Assembly (NCBI RefSeq): GCF_900573985.1
Contig: NZ_UWOK01000001.1
Coordinates: forward strand, 310,001-374,000
Direction: 5' to 3'
From: Campylobacter showae
GTDB taxonomy: Bacteria; Campylobacterota; Campylobacteria; Campylobacterales; Campylobacteraceae
DNA: 64,000 nt
Part shown: one piece after another, positions 42,890 through 52,425 of the stretch
Layout of the letters: each line of letters begins with the position of its first letter
Position numbering within the stretch: position 1 is the first letter of the stretch
The notes under the pieces: generated by a model
What the model saw: the letters and a program-made list of their open reading frames with translations, nothing else
Told to the model about the DNA's origin: nothing
The model's database searches: none
Translations under genes and position numbers: made by a program

Positions 42890-44956
42890 ATGAGGAATTT
42901 AAGTAAAACCTTATTAGGTTTGCTTATGGGCGTTAGCGTCTTCGCATCGCAAGCCTGTTGCGAAGAACACAACATGCAGATGTCTCAACAAGCGCGAGAC
43001 GTCATAGCAAACCCAAAAGGCACGCTTCAAAGTAGAGGCGTAATATCCTTGCAAGACTACATCGTAGAAGAGCAAGAGATGTATGAGTGGCTGTTTAAAA
43101 ACCACCCGATTTTCACAAAATACGGCGGTAAAACAGTCGGTAAACTAGATGTTCACGACCGTGGACTTGAGTGGCTTGCCGAAGGTCACGGCTTTGATAT
43201 GTCAAAAGCTAGTAAAAGAGACGGCGGTAAAGGCTACAGCTCTATGATGTATAGGATACCTGCTGGTTCGTCTTTGCAGTTCCCTAACAAATTCGTAGGA
43301 TCAGAAAAGTGCGGCGAGTGCCACCCTGCGCAGTACGAGGTATGGAGCAGATCGCGCCACGCCACTACTATCCGCTTCCCCGGCGAGCACCCGGAGGTTA
43401 ACAACAACCTAACCGATCCGGTATTTAGCCCTGATACTGCGTCTATCTTGCCTCAAGGTATTACCCCGGACGTTATTTACGCCACCGTCGGACACCTAAG
43501 AACCAAATTCGGCTACGTAGACGCGTGGTTGCTGCGAGGAACTTACCACATAGAGGGCGGTAACCTAAAAGACGGTACTGGTCAAGTCGTAGCAGGCGGT
43601 AACCAATTCCAAAGAACTTGGGCGCTAAATTTAACTCCTGAAACAGTTAAGAAAATCAAAGATTTCGTTCCTGATTTTCCGGAAACTCTAGCTGATTACG
43701 GCGATAACGGCGGATACGTCAGAGGTCTAGCCTCATACGCCGCTAAATACAAAAAGTCAATGTTCTTCCAAGCAAACGGCTCTTACTGCGAAGTTTGCCA
43801 CCCGTTCAAATTTGACTTCAAAACCAAGAAAGAGTTCTATGCGGCTCTTGGTAATGCTAAAGAGCTTCAAAAGCACACTATCTCTAAAGGCGTAAGCTGC
43901 GAGGAGTGTCACGGAGCCGGCGGTCACCTTGACGGAGCTACAAACTTTAGAACATCAAACTGCGAACGCTGTCACCAAAGATTTAACTATAGCCCAGACC
44001 TAGCTAGAGCCAATCCTCTAAACCAAGGCAAGCTTGACCTATCTCTAAGCTCTAAATTTAAATCAATGGGGCCAGGATGCGGATCTGAGGGTTCACAATC
44101 ATACTTTACCGCTCACTACGATAAAGGCATGCGCTGCACCACTTGCCACGATCCTCACGATAACACAGGTCCGGTTGTAGGCGATAAGACTATCAAGGGC
44201 GTAAACTATAACTCAGAGCAAGGCTACCTAAGTGCGCTTTACACCAAACCAAAAATCAGAAAAGATTGTCAAGATTGCCACAAAGAGCAAGCATATATCG
44301 CTTCAAGAGCCGATACGCATAAAGATAACACTTGCGCATCTTGCCACATGCCGTTCATGATGAGCTGCGAGAACTTCTACGCTATCCAGTTCCAAGACAA
44401 TGCTGGATTTGATACTCAAAGAAGATCTCACATCTGGAAGATCGACGTAGATCCTACTAGAAAATCTCTAGTTGCGGGCGACGCTGCTAAAGGACCGAGA
44501 GACGCTAAAGATTGGCACTTCCAAAGGGATAAAAACGGACACAACTTCGTTGACCTAATGTGGGCGTGCGCTAGAACGTCTTGGGCGGATAAAGATATGC
44601 AAGATACTAAAGGCTGCCATAGCCCTGTTCTATCTGAGCTAAAACCTACCCTACACTTCAAGAACCAAAAACAGGTTTACGACGAAGTAATGGGATGGCA
44701 AACTCCTGTTAAAAACGACTTCTCTCAAGTCAAAATCGGTATCGAGGGACTTTACGCTATCTTAGAAACTAAGAAACTAAGCCCTAGCGATAAGACAAGA
44801 GTTTATGAGCTAATCGAAAAAGCGCAAGACACAGTTGACTTGCTACAAAAAGACGGCTCATGGGGTATGCACGGCTTTAAATATACAAAACAAAGACTCG
44901 ACGCTTCTAAAGAGTACATCAAAGAAGCCCAAAGAATCATAAACAACAATTTATGA
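42890..44956 (+). CDS. mccA: Octahaem c-type cytochrome sulfite reductase MccA
   Basis: Terminal reductase of sulfite respiration; reduces sulfite to sulfide with six electrons in the periplasm. The 688-residue precursor has a Sec signal peptide and seven CX2CH haem motifs in order (CGECH, CEVCH, CEECH, CERCH, CTTCH, CQDCH, CASCH). An eighth, atypical motif follows: cysteine in MWACAR, 15 residues, then GCH, i.e. CX15CH, the hallmark of MccA. Two non-haem cysteines, C397 (GPGCGS) and C493 (SCENFY), are 96 residues apart, the same spacing as the copper ligands I recall for W. succinogenes MccA (C399, C495). AAGGAGG precedes the ATG. First gene of the mcc cluster. Confidence 0.96.
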   Translation: MRNLSKTLLGLLMGVSVFASQACCEEHNMQMSQQARDVIANPKGTLQSRGVISLQDYIVEEQEMYEWLFKNHPIFTKYGGKTVGKLDVHDRGLEWLAEGHGFDMSKASKRDGGKGYSSMMYRIPAGSSLQFPNKFVGSEKCGECHPAQYEVWSRSRHATTIRFPGEHPEVNNNLTDPVFSPDTASILPQGITPDVIYATVGHLRTKFGYVDAWLLRGTYHIEGGNLKDGTGQVVAGGNQFQRTWALNLTPETVKKIKDFVPDFPETLADYGDNGGYVRGLASYAAKYKKSMFFQANGSYCEVCHPFKFDFKTKKEFYAALGNAKELQKHTISKGVSCEECHGAGGHLDGATNFRTSNCERCHQRFNYSPDLARANPLNQGKLDLSLSSKFKSMGPGCGSEGSQSYFTAHYDKGMRCTTCHDPHDNTGPVVGDKTIKGVNYNSEQGYLSALYTKPKIRKDCQDCHKEQAYIASRADTHKDNTCASCHMPFMMSCENFYAIQFQDNAGFDTQRRSHIWKIDVDPTRKSLVAGDAAKGPRDAKDWHFQRDKNGHNFVDLMWACARTSWADKDMQDTKGCHSPVLSELKPTLHFKNQKQVYDEVMGWQTPVKNDFSQVKIGIEGLYAILETKKLSPSDKTRVYELIEKAQDTVDLLQKDGSWGMHGFKYTKQRLDASKEYIKEAQRIINNNL

Positions 44957-45010
44957 TGCGATTACGGACGCCGCGATTTTGCGGCGTCCAAATTTAATAA
45001 GGTAAAATTT

Positions 45011-45823
45011 ATGCGTTTTAAATTTAGCAAAAACCCGCTTTTAGCTCTTTGCCTAACGGCCGGCTGCGTTTTATGCGCTAGTGCGGCGGATAAAGAGGCG
45101 ATGACGCAAGAGCAAAAAGAATCATACAGTATCGGAATTTCAACCGGAACCTATATATCCGCACAACTAAAAAAACAAGAAAGCCTAGGTGTTAAATTTG
45201 ACAGCAAGTCCATTTTAGACGGCTTTGCAGACGCCTTTAAAAAAGAACAAAAACTAACAGACGAAGAAATAATCTCCCTGCTCAATCAAAGGGACGAAAA
45301 ATTAAATAAGCTAACCCAAGACGCGCTTAAAAAAGCGCTTGAAAAAAATTTAAAAGAGGGCGAAGAATTTATGGCGAAAAACGCCAAAAACAAAAAGGTC
45401 AAAACGACTAAATCAGGGCTTCAGTACGAAGTCATGGCAGTCGGCGACGGCGATAAGCCAAGACCCGAGAGCGTAGTCGCGCTAAACTACAAAGCCTACC
45501 TCATAAACGGCAAAGTTTTTGACGACACGTACTCTAGAAACGAGCCTGCGATCCTTTCGATGGTAAATTTGATAGACGGCTTGCAAGAGGGCCTCATGAT
45601 GATGAACGGCAACTCAAAATATAAATTCGTCATCCCGTCTCACCTAGCTTACGGAGACGAGGGCGCAGACGAGATACCGGGCGGCTCGACGTTGATTTTT
45701 GAAGTCGAGCTAGTAAAGGCGCTAAAACCTGGCGAGCTAGCCGGCGCAGCCAAAAAACTAAGCGAAACTCAGCCGCGAAATTTCCATGGCGCGCATAGCC
45801 ACGGAAGTAGCGTTGGTAGATAA
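45011..45823 (+). CDS. mccB: FKBP-type peptidyl-prolyl isomerase MccB
   Basis: A 270-residue secreted protein with a Sec signal peptide (LLALCLTAGCVLCASAA), a Mip-like helical dimerisation domain (SYSIGISTGTYISAQLKKQ...) and a C-terminal FKBP domain (about 140-245: VVALNYKAYLINGKVFDDTY, LIDGLQEGLMMM, IPSHLAYGDEGADEIPGGSTLIFEVEL). A His-containing tail (FHGAHSHG) follows. It probably assists folding of the multihaem MccA. It follows mccA at 54 bases, the same gene order as the W. succinogenes mcc cluster. Confidence 0.9.
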   Translation: MRFKFSKNPLLALCLTAGCVLCASAADKEAMTQEQKESYSIGISTGTYISAQLKKQESLGVKFDSKSILDGFADAFKKEQKLTDEEIISLLNQRDEKLNKLTQDALKKALEKNLKEGEEFMAKNAKNKKVKTTKSGLQYEVMAVGDGDKPRPESVVALNYKAYLINGKVFDDTYSRNEPAILSMVNLIDGLQEGLMMMNGNSKYKFVIPSHLAYGDEGADEIPGGSTLIFEVELVKALKPGELAGAAKKLSETQPRNFHGAHSHGSSVGR

Positions 45824-45859
45824 ATTTAGGATATTTAATCCATACGGATGGAGAAGAAT

Positions 45860-46543
45860 ATGAAAGAGCAAAATACAAGAAGGACGTTTTTTAAATTCCT
45901 TGCTTCTGGAGCGGCGGTTGCGGGAGCGACTAGCGTACTAGGCAAGAGTATAAATTTAGACGCCCCTACGGAAAACGGCAAAAAGCCGCACTACGGCATG
46001 ATCTTTGATCAGAATAAATGCGTCGGCTGTACCGACTGCGAGGTCGCCTGTCAAAAAGTAAATTTGGTTCCAAAAGGCCAGATGAGGCTTTTTATCCAGG
46101 ATAAAACCGATCCGCTAAATTTAAAAGAAAAACGCTACGTCAGGGTTTCCTGCCAGCAGTGCGAGGACGCGCCGTGCGTGACCGTTTGCCCGACAAAAGC
46201 CTGCCACAAGGACGAAAAAACCGGCATCACGACGATGAACACCGACGACTGCATCGCCTGTAAATACTGCATCGTCGCCTGTCCTTACGACGTGCGCTTT
46301 ATAAATCACGAAACCAAAGCCGCAGAGAGCTGCAACTTCTGCTTGGATACGAATTTAAAAGACGGCCACGAGCCTGCCTGCATCGAGGCATGCAGATACG
46401 AGGCGATCGTGTTCGGCGATCTAAACGACGAAGAGTCGCACATCAGCAAGCTACTTCGCGTCAAAGACAGCCTACGAATGCATCCTGAGTGCGGCACGAA
46501 GCCGAGCCTTCGCTATATTCCTGCGGTTAAATTGGGGGTGTGA
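45860..46543 (+). CDS. mccC: Periplasmic ferredoxin-like Fe-S protein MccC (NrfC type)
   Basis: A 227-residue electron-transfer protein exported by Tat (TRRTFFKFL at the N-terminus) with four cysteine clusters for [4Fe-4S] centres: CVGCTDCEVAC, CQQCEDAPCVTVC, CIACKYCIVAC and CNFC...CIEAC. It would pass electrons from MccD to MccA. The ATG at 45860 is preferred to the one at 45848 because GGAGAAG lies just before it and the Tat motif follows closely. Followed after one base by mccD. Confidence 0.93.
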   Translation: MKEQNTRRTFFKFLASGAAVAGATSVLGKSINLDAPTENGKKPHYGMIFDQNKCVGCTDCEVACQKVNLVPKGQMRLFIQDKTDPLNLKEKRYVRVSCQQCEDAPCVTVCPTKACHKDEKTGITTMNTDDCIACKYCIVACPYDVRFINHETKAAESCNFCLDTNLKDGHEPACIEACRYEAIVFGDLNDEESHISKLLRVKDSLRMHPECGTKPSLRYIPAVKLGV

Positions 46544-46544
46544 T

Positions 46545-47516
46545 ATGAACGGAGCTATAAATTTCACTGCGACCTTCTCGCACGGCGTAGAGTGGGGCTG
46601 GCCGATTGCGGTTTATCTTTTGCTAGCGGGTATGAGCGGCGGCGCTTTGGTAGTCGCGATCCTCGTCAAATTTTATAAAAAGCAGACCGAAAGCACGCCG
46701 CTGTTTAAGGCTGCGTCGTTGCTATCTTTCGTAGCAATCCTTCTGGGTATGGTCTGCCTGGTAGCCGATTTAGAGCGGCCGCTACTTTTTTGGAAAATTT
46801 TGATTAACTATAACTTCACCTCGGTTATGTCCGTGGGCGTGGCGGCGCTTTGCGTCTATATCCCGCTTAGCTTCGTAGCCTGCCTTTATGCGTTTGAAGC
46901 TGATCTTAGCGGATTTTTATCACGCAGACTTACTTTTTTAAAAGGGCTTTTCACGCTCGTAATGAAAATTTTAAACGCGCTTCGCCCGCTACTTCTTGCG
47001 CTTACGCTTGTTTTTGCGGTCGCGATCTGCGCCTATACGGGCTTTTTGATCTCGGTTTTGGTTAGATTTCCTATCCTTAATACCGCTGTTTTACCTGCGC
47101 TTTTCGTGGCGTCTGGCTTATCTGCGGGTATCGCAGGCTCTAGCCTCATAGCCGCGCTTTTCTTTAAAGCAGACCCGCACGGCGGCGATCTAAAAATTCT
47201 ACACGCGGTCGAGTGGCCGGTTTTAGCGATGGAAATTTTATTAATCGGTATGATTTTCGTCTCGCTAGTAACGGGCAGCGACGTGCAGAAAGCCGCGAGC
47301 GCCGCATTTAGCGATGGAATTTACGCTCAGCTATTTTGGCTAGGCGTCGTAGGCGTAGGATTTTGCGTACCGCTAGTTTTAAATTTCGCACTGGGCAAAA
47401 AGATCGCTCACACCGCGTTTGCGTTCTACGTTAGCGCGCTTGCTAGCGTGGTCGGAGTATTACTTCTTAGAATGTTTATACTATACGCAGGTCAAACTTA
47501 CGATATAATAATGTAA
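46545..47516 (+). CDS. mccD: NrfD/PsrC-type quinol dehydrogenase membrane subunit MccD
   Basis: A 323-residue polytopic inner-membrane protein (about eight to nine spans) of the NrfD family, which oxidises menaquinol and feeds an NrfC-type Fe-S partner. Family features are WGWPIAVYLLLAGMSGGALV near the N-terminus and DLERPLLFWKIL after the second span. With MccC it forms the quinol-oxidising module. Spacing of one base to mccC shows co-translation. Confidence 0.92.
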   Translation: MNGAINFTATFSHGVEWGWPIAVYLLLAGMSGGALVVAILVKFYKKQTESTPLFKAASLLSFVAILLGMVCLVADLERPLLFWKILINYNFTSVMSVGVAALCVYIPLSFVACLYAFEADLSGFLSRRLTFLKGLFTLVMKILNALRPLLLALTLVFAVAICAYTGFLISVLVRFPILNTAVLPALFVASGLSAGIAGSSLIAALFFKADPHGGDLKILHAVEWPVLAMEILLIGMIFVSLVTGSDVQKAASAAFSDGIYAQLFWLGVVGVGFCVPLVLNFALGKKIAHTAFAFYVSALASVVGVLLLRMFILYAGQTYDIIM

Positions 47517-47534
47517 AAACTCGGAGAGGCGATT

Positions 47535-50231
47535 TTGGGCGTAAATTTATTTAGATTTTTCACTTCTTACAAATTTGCGCTCTGCCTCCTCTTTATCCTA
47601 GCCGCAGGCGCCGGCGTCGCAACCTTTTTAGAGAGCATTTACGACACGCAAACGGCTAAAATTTTAGTCTACGAGGCGCGCTGGTACGAGTGCGTTATGA
47701 GCGCGCTCGCGCTTTGCTTGCTCGGCATAATCATAAAAACAAAAATGTGGCGCCGCTTCGGCTCATTCGTTCTGCATGCGGCATTTATCGTCATCTTTAT
47801 CGGTGCGGCTTTGACGCGTTATCTGGGCGCTGAGGGCGTACTGCACGTAAGGGCGGGTGAGAGCGGAAATGAGATGGTGAGCGTAAAACCGTTTTTGCAA
47901 ATACGCACCAAAGACGCATTTTTCGAGTATCCGCTAAATTTAACCCAAATCGGCGATAATAATTTTAGCTTCACGCAAACCATAAACTCAAAAAATTTCA
48001 CCGTCAAATTTGACTCATATAAGCCCGCGCCAAAAGGCGAGCGCGGTACTCTCGTAGTAAAATCGGGCTTTGAAGGGCAGCGCGAACAAACAGCCAAAAT
48101 CCACGGCGGCGTAGGCTGGCTGGGCGAGCCTAGTATGCTAAATTTTGACGGCGAGGAGATAATGCTAACCTGGGGCTCAAGGCTAGTTAGCTTGCCGTTT
48201 TCGATAAAGCTTATTAAATTTGAGCTTGAACGCTACCCAGGCTCTCAAAGCCCGTCCTCATACTCTAGCGACGTAGAGGCGCTTTCAGACGCGGGCGAGG
48301 TTTTAACGAGATATAAAATTTACATGAATCATCCGCTAAATTTGCAAGGCTTTAAACTCTTTCAATCATCCTACGACGCGGACGAGCAAGGCACGGTGCT
48401 AGAGGTCAACCGCGACCCGGGCAAAATCCCGACCTATATCGGATATTTCTTGCTTTGCGCCGGCGTTATCGGCAACTTTTTTACTAAAAATAGCCGCTTT
48501 TTAAAGCTCATAAATTTCATCAAAAACAGCAGATTTTCGCTCGTCGCGGCCTTTATCGCGCTTGGTTTTTTAAATTTTAATGCAAACGCGGCCGAGCAAA
48601 ACGGGAGCGAGATTTTAAAAACTTTCGCCGCAAACACCGCCGCTCACGCTAACGGCGAATTTGCAAAGCTTCTCGTGCAAGACTACGCGGGCAGGATAAA
48701 GCCGCTTAGCACCGAAGCGGGCGAAATCGTAAATAAAATCTCGGGCACGGACTCGCTTTACGGCCTAAGCGCCGAACAAATCGTGCTTGGTATGAATCTA
48801 AATCCCGCGCTGTGGCAAGAGATAAAAATCGTCAAGATAAAAAACGGCGAGATAAAAAAGATGCTAAATTTGAGCGGAGATTACGCGAGTTTTAGAGATG
48901 CGTTTGACGCAAACGGCGAGTATAAACTGGCCACACAGGTCGAAGCCGCGAACGAAAAACCTCTATCAAAACGAGGCACGCTCGATAACGACCTCATCAA
49001 ATTTGACGAGCGACTAAACATCGCGTATCTAACGTTTAAGGGCACGTTTTTTAAATTTATCCCGGTAGCAAACGACCCGCAAAATGCCTGGCTCTCGCCA
49101 AACGACGCATTTGGCGACGAGCGAGTCGATACCAATGCAAAAAGCATGCTAAACGACTATATAACTGGCCTGCAAGAAGGCATCTCGGATAATAACTGGG
49201 GCAAGGCCGACTCCGCACTAGCCGCACTAAGAAACTATCAGCGAACGGCTTCGGCGGAAATTTTACCTAGCGTTAGCAGAGTCGATGCCGAAGTCTTTTA
49301 CAATCGTGCTTCGGTGTTTAAAAAACTGGTTTATTTCTACTGGATTTTGGGCTTTGCCGCGCTTTTGCTTGGGCTTGCTTCAGTGTTTTTATCGAGGCGA
49401 ATTTTACCGCTTGAGCGAGCGATTTTAGCGGCGTTTGCGCTTGGATTTGCGGTGCATACGGCAGCTTTGGCGCTACGCTGGTACGTCTCGGGGCATGCGC
49501 CTTGGAGCGATAGCTACGAATCAATGATCTATATCGGCTGGTCCGGAGCGCTAGCTGGGATGATATTTTTTAGACGTTCGTTGCTTGCGCTTGCGGCGTC
49601 GGCGCTGCTGGCCGGCATCGTGATGCTAGTGGCTCACATGAGCTTCGTAAATCCGCAGATAACGAATTTAGTCCCGGTACTAAAGTCTTATTGGCTCAGT
49701 ATCCACGTCTCGGTCATCACGGCTAGCTACGGATTTTTGGGCCTTGGCTGCGTGCTTGGGCTTATCGCGCTAGGACTCATGGCGTTTAAAAACAAAGCCA
49801 ACGAGGCTAGACTAAACGAGCAGATTAGATATATCGCGGCGATCGATGAAGCAAGCCTGATTATCGGCATTTGCCTACTGACGCTTGGAAATTTTTTCGG
49901 CGGAATCTGGGCGAACGAGAGCTGGGGGCGCTACTGGGGTTGGGATAGCAAAGAAACATGGTCGTACGTCTCGATCCTGGTTTACGCGATCGCGCTACAT
50001 CTGCGCTTTATACCGAAGCTAAATTCGCTCTACGTATTTTTGATCGCATCGGTGTTTTCTTACGCCTCGATCGCGATGACTTATTTTGGCGTAAATTTTT
50101 ACCTAACGGGCATGCACTCTTACGCCAGCGGAGATTTGCCGCCGGTGCACATTAGCGTATATATCGCGCTTGGATGCATGCTCTTGATAACCGCGCTAGC
50201 CTTTAGAGGGCGCGACGTAAAAACGATTTAA
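47535..50231 (+). CDS. ccsA1: Cytochrome c haem lyase, fused CcsBA type, CcsA1-like
   Basis: An 898-residue inner-membrane system II haem lyase that exports and attaches haem to apo-cytochromes. The N-terminal CcsB/ResB part has TM segments and a large periplasmic domain. The C-terminal CcsA/ResC part contains the tryptophan-rich WWD-type motif (GIWANESWGRYWGWDSKETW) and conserved periplasmic histidines (LRWYVSGHAPWSDSYE, GMHSYASG). The start is TTG with GGAGAGG upstream. In W. succinogenes CcsA1 is dedicated to the CX15CH haem of MccA, and its position right after mccD supports the same job here. Confidence 0.93.
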   Translation: MGVNLFRFFTSYKFALCLLFILAAGAGVATFLESIYDTQTAKILVYEARWYECVMSALALCLLGIIIKTKMWRRFGSFVLHAAFIVIFIGAALTRYLGAEGVLHVRAGESGNEMVSVKPFLQIRTKDAFFEYPLNLTQIGDNNFSFTQTINSKNFTVKFDSYKPAPKGERGTLVVKSGFEGQREQTAKIHGGVGWLGEPSMLNFDGEEIMLTWGSRLVSLPFSIKLIKFELERYPGSQSPSSYSSDVEALSDAGEVLTRYKIYMNHPLNLQGFKLFQSSYDADEQGTVLEVNRDPGKIPTYIGYFLLCAGVIGNFFTKNSRFLKLINFIKNSRFSLVAAFIALGFLNFNANAAEQNGSEILKTFAANTAAHANGEFAKLLVQDYAGRIKPLSTEAGEIVNKISGTDSLYGLSAEQIVLGMNLNPALWQEIKIVKIKNGEIKKMLNLSGDYASFRDAFDANGEYKLATQVEAANEKPLSKRGTLDNDLIKFDERLNIAYLTFKGTFFKFIPVANDPQNAWLSPNDAFGDERVDTNAKSMLNDYITGLQEGISDNNWGKADSALAALRNYQRTASAEILPSVSRVDAEVFYNRASVFKKLVYFYWILGFAALLLGLASVFLSRRILPLERAILAAFALGFAVHTAALALRWYVSGHAPWSDSYESMIYIGWSGALAGMIFFRRSLLALAASALLAGIVMLVAHMSFVNPQITNLVPVLKSYWLSIHVSVITASYGFLGLGCVLGLIALGLMAFKNKANEARLNEQIRYIAAIDEASLIIGICLLTLGNFFGGIWANESWGRYWGWDSKETWSYVSILVYAIALHLRFIPKLNSLYVFLIASVFSYASIAMTYFGVNFYLTGMHSYASGDLPPVHISVYIALGCMLLITALAFRGRDVKTI

Positions 50232-50243
50232 AAAGGAGAAAAA

Positions 50244-51089
50244 ATGTATAAAAAACTACTAACGGCGGCGGTTTTATGCGCTAGCGCAAACGCGGGCTTT
50301 ATCCAAGAGGGCATGCAAGCCCAGCAAAGCGGCGACCATAAAAAGCTGATAGAAATCTACGAAAAAGCCTGCCACGAGGAAAACAAGGCTTCGGGCTGCT
50401 ACAACCTTGCAGTGGTGTATTTCGAAGGCACTGGCGGCGTAGAGAAAAATTATGAAAAGGCGATAAATTTATACCAAAAAGCTTGCAACGCCAAATTTGC
50501 GCTTGCTTGCAACAATCTAGGCTACATCTACGAAAGCGGCAACGGCGCGACTCAGGACTTTGCTAAAGCAGCCGCATACTACGAAAAAGCCTGCCAAGAC
50601 GACGAAGGCTGCACTTCGCTAGGGCTACTTTACGCAAACGGCGCGGGCGTCAAAACCGATATCAAAAAAGCCATCTCGCTCTACACCAAAGCCTGCGACT
50701 ACGGCGATATGATGGGATGCAATAACCTAGGCTATCTGCACCTTGAAGGCATGGGCGTAGAAAAAGACTACGTCAAAGCAAAAGCCTTTTACGAAAAGGC
50801 CTGCGCGGGCAGCGTCGGTATCGGCTGCGACAACCTAGGCTTTTTGTATGCATTCGGTCAAGGCACGGAGCAAGACTATGCTAAAGCTAAAGAATTTTAC
50901 GAAAAATCCTGCGCCCTAAACTACGACAAAGGCTGCAACAACCTAGCCATAATGTACGCCGAGGGCAAAGGCGTCGCGGCCGATGTCGCCAAGGCCAAAG
51001 AGCTCTTTGACAAAAGCTGCGCAAAAGGCCTAAAAGTCGCGTGCGAGAATGCGGAGTTTTTAAAACCGGAAACAAATAAAACTAAATAA
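50244..51089 (+). CDS. Sel1-repeat cysteine-rich secreted protein
   Basis: A 281-residue secreted protein with a short signal peptide and about seven Sel1-like repeats of roughly 36 residues. Each has a pair of cysteines spaced to bridge the two helices (KACN...ACNNLGYIYESG and similar), the Helicobacter Hcp design. It sits between ccsA1 and the copper-chaperone gene and shares their tight spacing (12 and 14 bases), so it is part of the mcc transcript. A role as a periplasmic assembly scaffold is plausible but unproved. AAAAGGAG precedes the ATG. Confidence 0.82.
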   Translation: MYKKLLTAAVLCASANAGFIQEGMQAQQSGDHKKLIEIYEKACHEENKASGCYNLAVVYFEGTGGVEKNYEKAINLYQKACNAKFALACNNLGYIYESGNGATQDFAKAAAYYEKACQDDEGCTSLGLLYANGAGVKTDIKKAISLYTKACDYGDMMGCNNLGYLHLEGMGVEKDYVKAKAFYEKACAGSVGIGCDNLGFLYAFGQGTEQDYAKAKEFYEKSCALNYDKGCNNLAIMYAEGKGVAADVAKAKELFDKSCAKGLKVACENAEFLKPETNKTK

Positions 51090-51103
51090 TTTAAGGAGAT
51101 AAT

Positions 51104-52240
51104 ATGATTTTACGTTCTATTTTGGGTTCGGCGCTACTAGCGGCGCTAATGTTTGGCGCCGAAGCAAACGAACAAGCCGGCAAGATGAAGCCGATGTTTC
51201 AAAGCGTAGATCCAAGCAAAGCTACGCTAGTAGGAAGCGGCGAGGATAAAGAGTACTGCGCCGTTTGCGGCATGAATTTGGTTAAATTTTATAAAACCAA
51301 CCACGTCTATAACGGCAAACAAGTAGCATCGCTGCACTGCTTATACGAGCTCACGGAGGGCAAGATCCCAAGCGACGCGCAGGTCGTCGATACGAAAAAT
51401 CTAAATTTGATCGATGCAAATAAAGCCTTTTACGTCGTCGGCAGCAAGATCGGCGGCACGATGACTAGAAATAGCAAATACGCCTTCTCAACCGAGGCCG
51501 ACGCAAAAGAGTTCCAAGCCGAAAACGGCGGCGAGATAATGAATTTCGCTAAGGCTTACGAGATCGCGGGACAGGACTTTGAGGGCGATAACAAGATGAT
51601 CAAAGCCAAACGCGAGAGCGGCGTTTACGCGCACGGCAAGGAATTTTACGAAGCAAACTGCGAGAAAACCAATCCAAAAAACTTTAAAGCTATCTCCGAG
51701 CTAAAAGCCCATCTCAAAAAAACATGCGACGCAAAGGGTGCCGGCAAAGCCCCTGAGTACGACAAACACCTACAAGCAGCAGCACTTTACCTATGGGACG
51801 CTCCGGCAAATTTAGGCACGAGCGATCAAGCCTCAAAATCTAAGCAAAAAACGCAAAAAGCCGAGAGGATCGTCGTGCCAAAAGGCGCGCGCTGCCCCGT
51901 TTGCGGTATGCTAATCGGCAAAAACCCGCAGTGGGCGACGATGATGAAAACAAGCAAAGAGGAGCTTTACTTTGACGGCGTCAAGGATATGATGAAGTAT
52001 TATTTCGAAAAAGGCAAAAAAGACGATCAAATTTTCGTTAGCGACTACTACAAGCTAAACAAAATCGACGCTAGAACCGCCTACTACGTAACCGGCTCAA
52101 ACGTACTCGGACCTATGGGCAACGAGCTGATACCGTTTGCCAGCGAAGAGGACGCTAAGACCTTCGCCAAAGATCACGGCGGCAAACAGATCGTCAAATT
52201 TGACGAGATCACGACTCTTTTAGTTGAGAGGTTGATGTGA
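51104..52240 (+). CDS. Double-domain NosL-like copper chaperone (MccL-like)
   Basis: A 378-residue secreted protein with two NosL-type domains in tandem. The first has CAVCGMNLVKFYKTNHVY and AFYVVGSKIGGTMTRNSKYAF; the second has CPVCGMLIGKNPQWATMM and AYYVTGSNVLGPMGNELIPF. CXXCGM with a downstream Met is the copper(I)-binding motif of NosL. Between them is a helical linker (residues about 150-245). NosL-type proteins deliver copper to periplasmic enzymes; W. succinogenes has a related protein, MccL, in its mcc locus. Likely supplies the Cu ion of MccA. AAGGAGA precedes the ATG. Confidence 0.85.
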   Translation: MILRSILGSALLAALMFGAEANEQAGKMKPMFQSVDPSKATLVGSGEDKEYCAVCGMNLVKFYKTNHVYNGKQVASLHCLYELTEGKIPSDAQVVDTKNLNLIDANKAFYVVGSKIGGTMTRNSKYAFSTEADAKEFQAENGGEIMNFAKAYEIAGQDFEGDNKMIKAKRESGVYAHGKEFYEANCEKTNPKNFKAISELKAHLKKTCDAKGAGKAPEYDKHLQAAALYLWDAPANLGTSDQASKSKQKTQKAERIVVPKGARCPVCGMLIGKNPQWATMMKTSKEELYFDGVKDMMKYYFEKGKKDDQIFVSDYYKLNKIDARTAYYVTGSNVLGPMGNELIPFASEEDAKTFAKDHGGKQIVKFDEITTLLVERLM

Positions 52241-52425
52241 GGCTCATCTGCGTTTTAGCGGGCTTTTTTGCGATCCTTTACATTTGTATCGGGGCACATT
52301 ATCTAGGCTTTGATAGAGCGGGCAAGGAGGCTCAGCTAAATTTGATCCAAAAATCCGTCAAAGACGCGCAAATTTCGACGAATTTTATTTCAAAAGAGTA
52401 CGGGAAGTTTGTCTATGCCGAGTAA
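52237..52425 (+). CDS. Small membrane protein (62 aa) in the mcc tail
   Basis: A 62-residue protein with one N-terminal membrane helix (LICVLAGFFAILYICIGAHYLGF) and a short polar tail. It overlaps the NosL-like gene (ATGTGA region, 4 bases) and the permease gene. No family recognised. Its overlap on both sides makes it a likely component of the transporter encoded downstream. Confidence 0.6.
   Translation: MRLICVLAGFFAILYICIGAHYLGFDRAGKEAQLNLIQKSVKDAQISTNFISKEYGKFVYAE

Noticed and set aside
51104..52240. Nitrous oxide reductase accessory gene, implying a nos cluster
   Set aside because: NosL-type domains are present but no nosZ, nosD, nosF or nosY-like gene is in the window; the mcc context explains it better.
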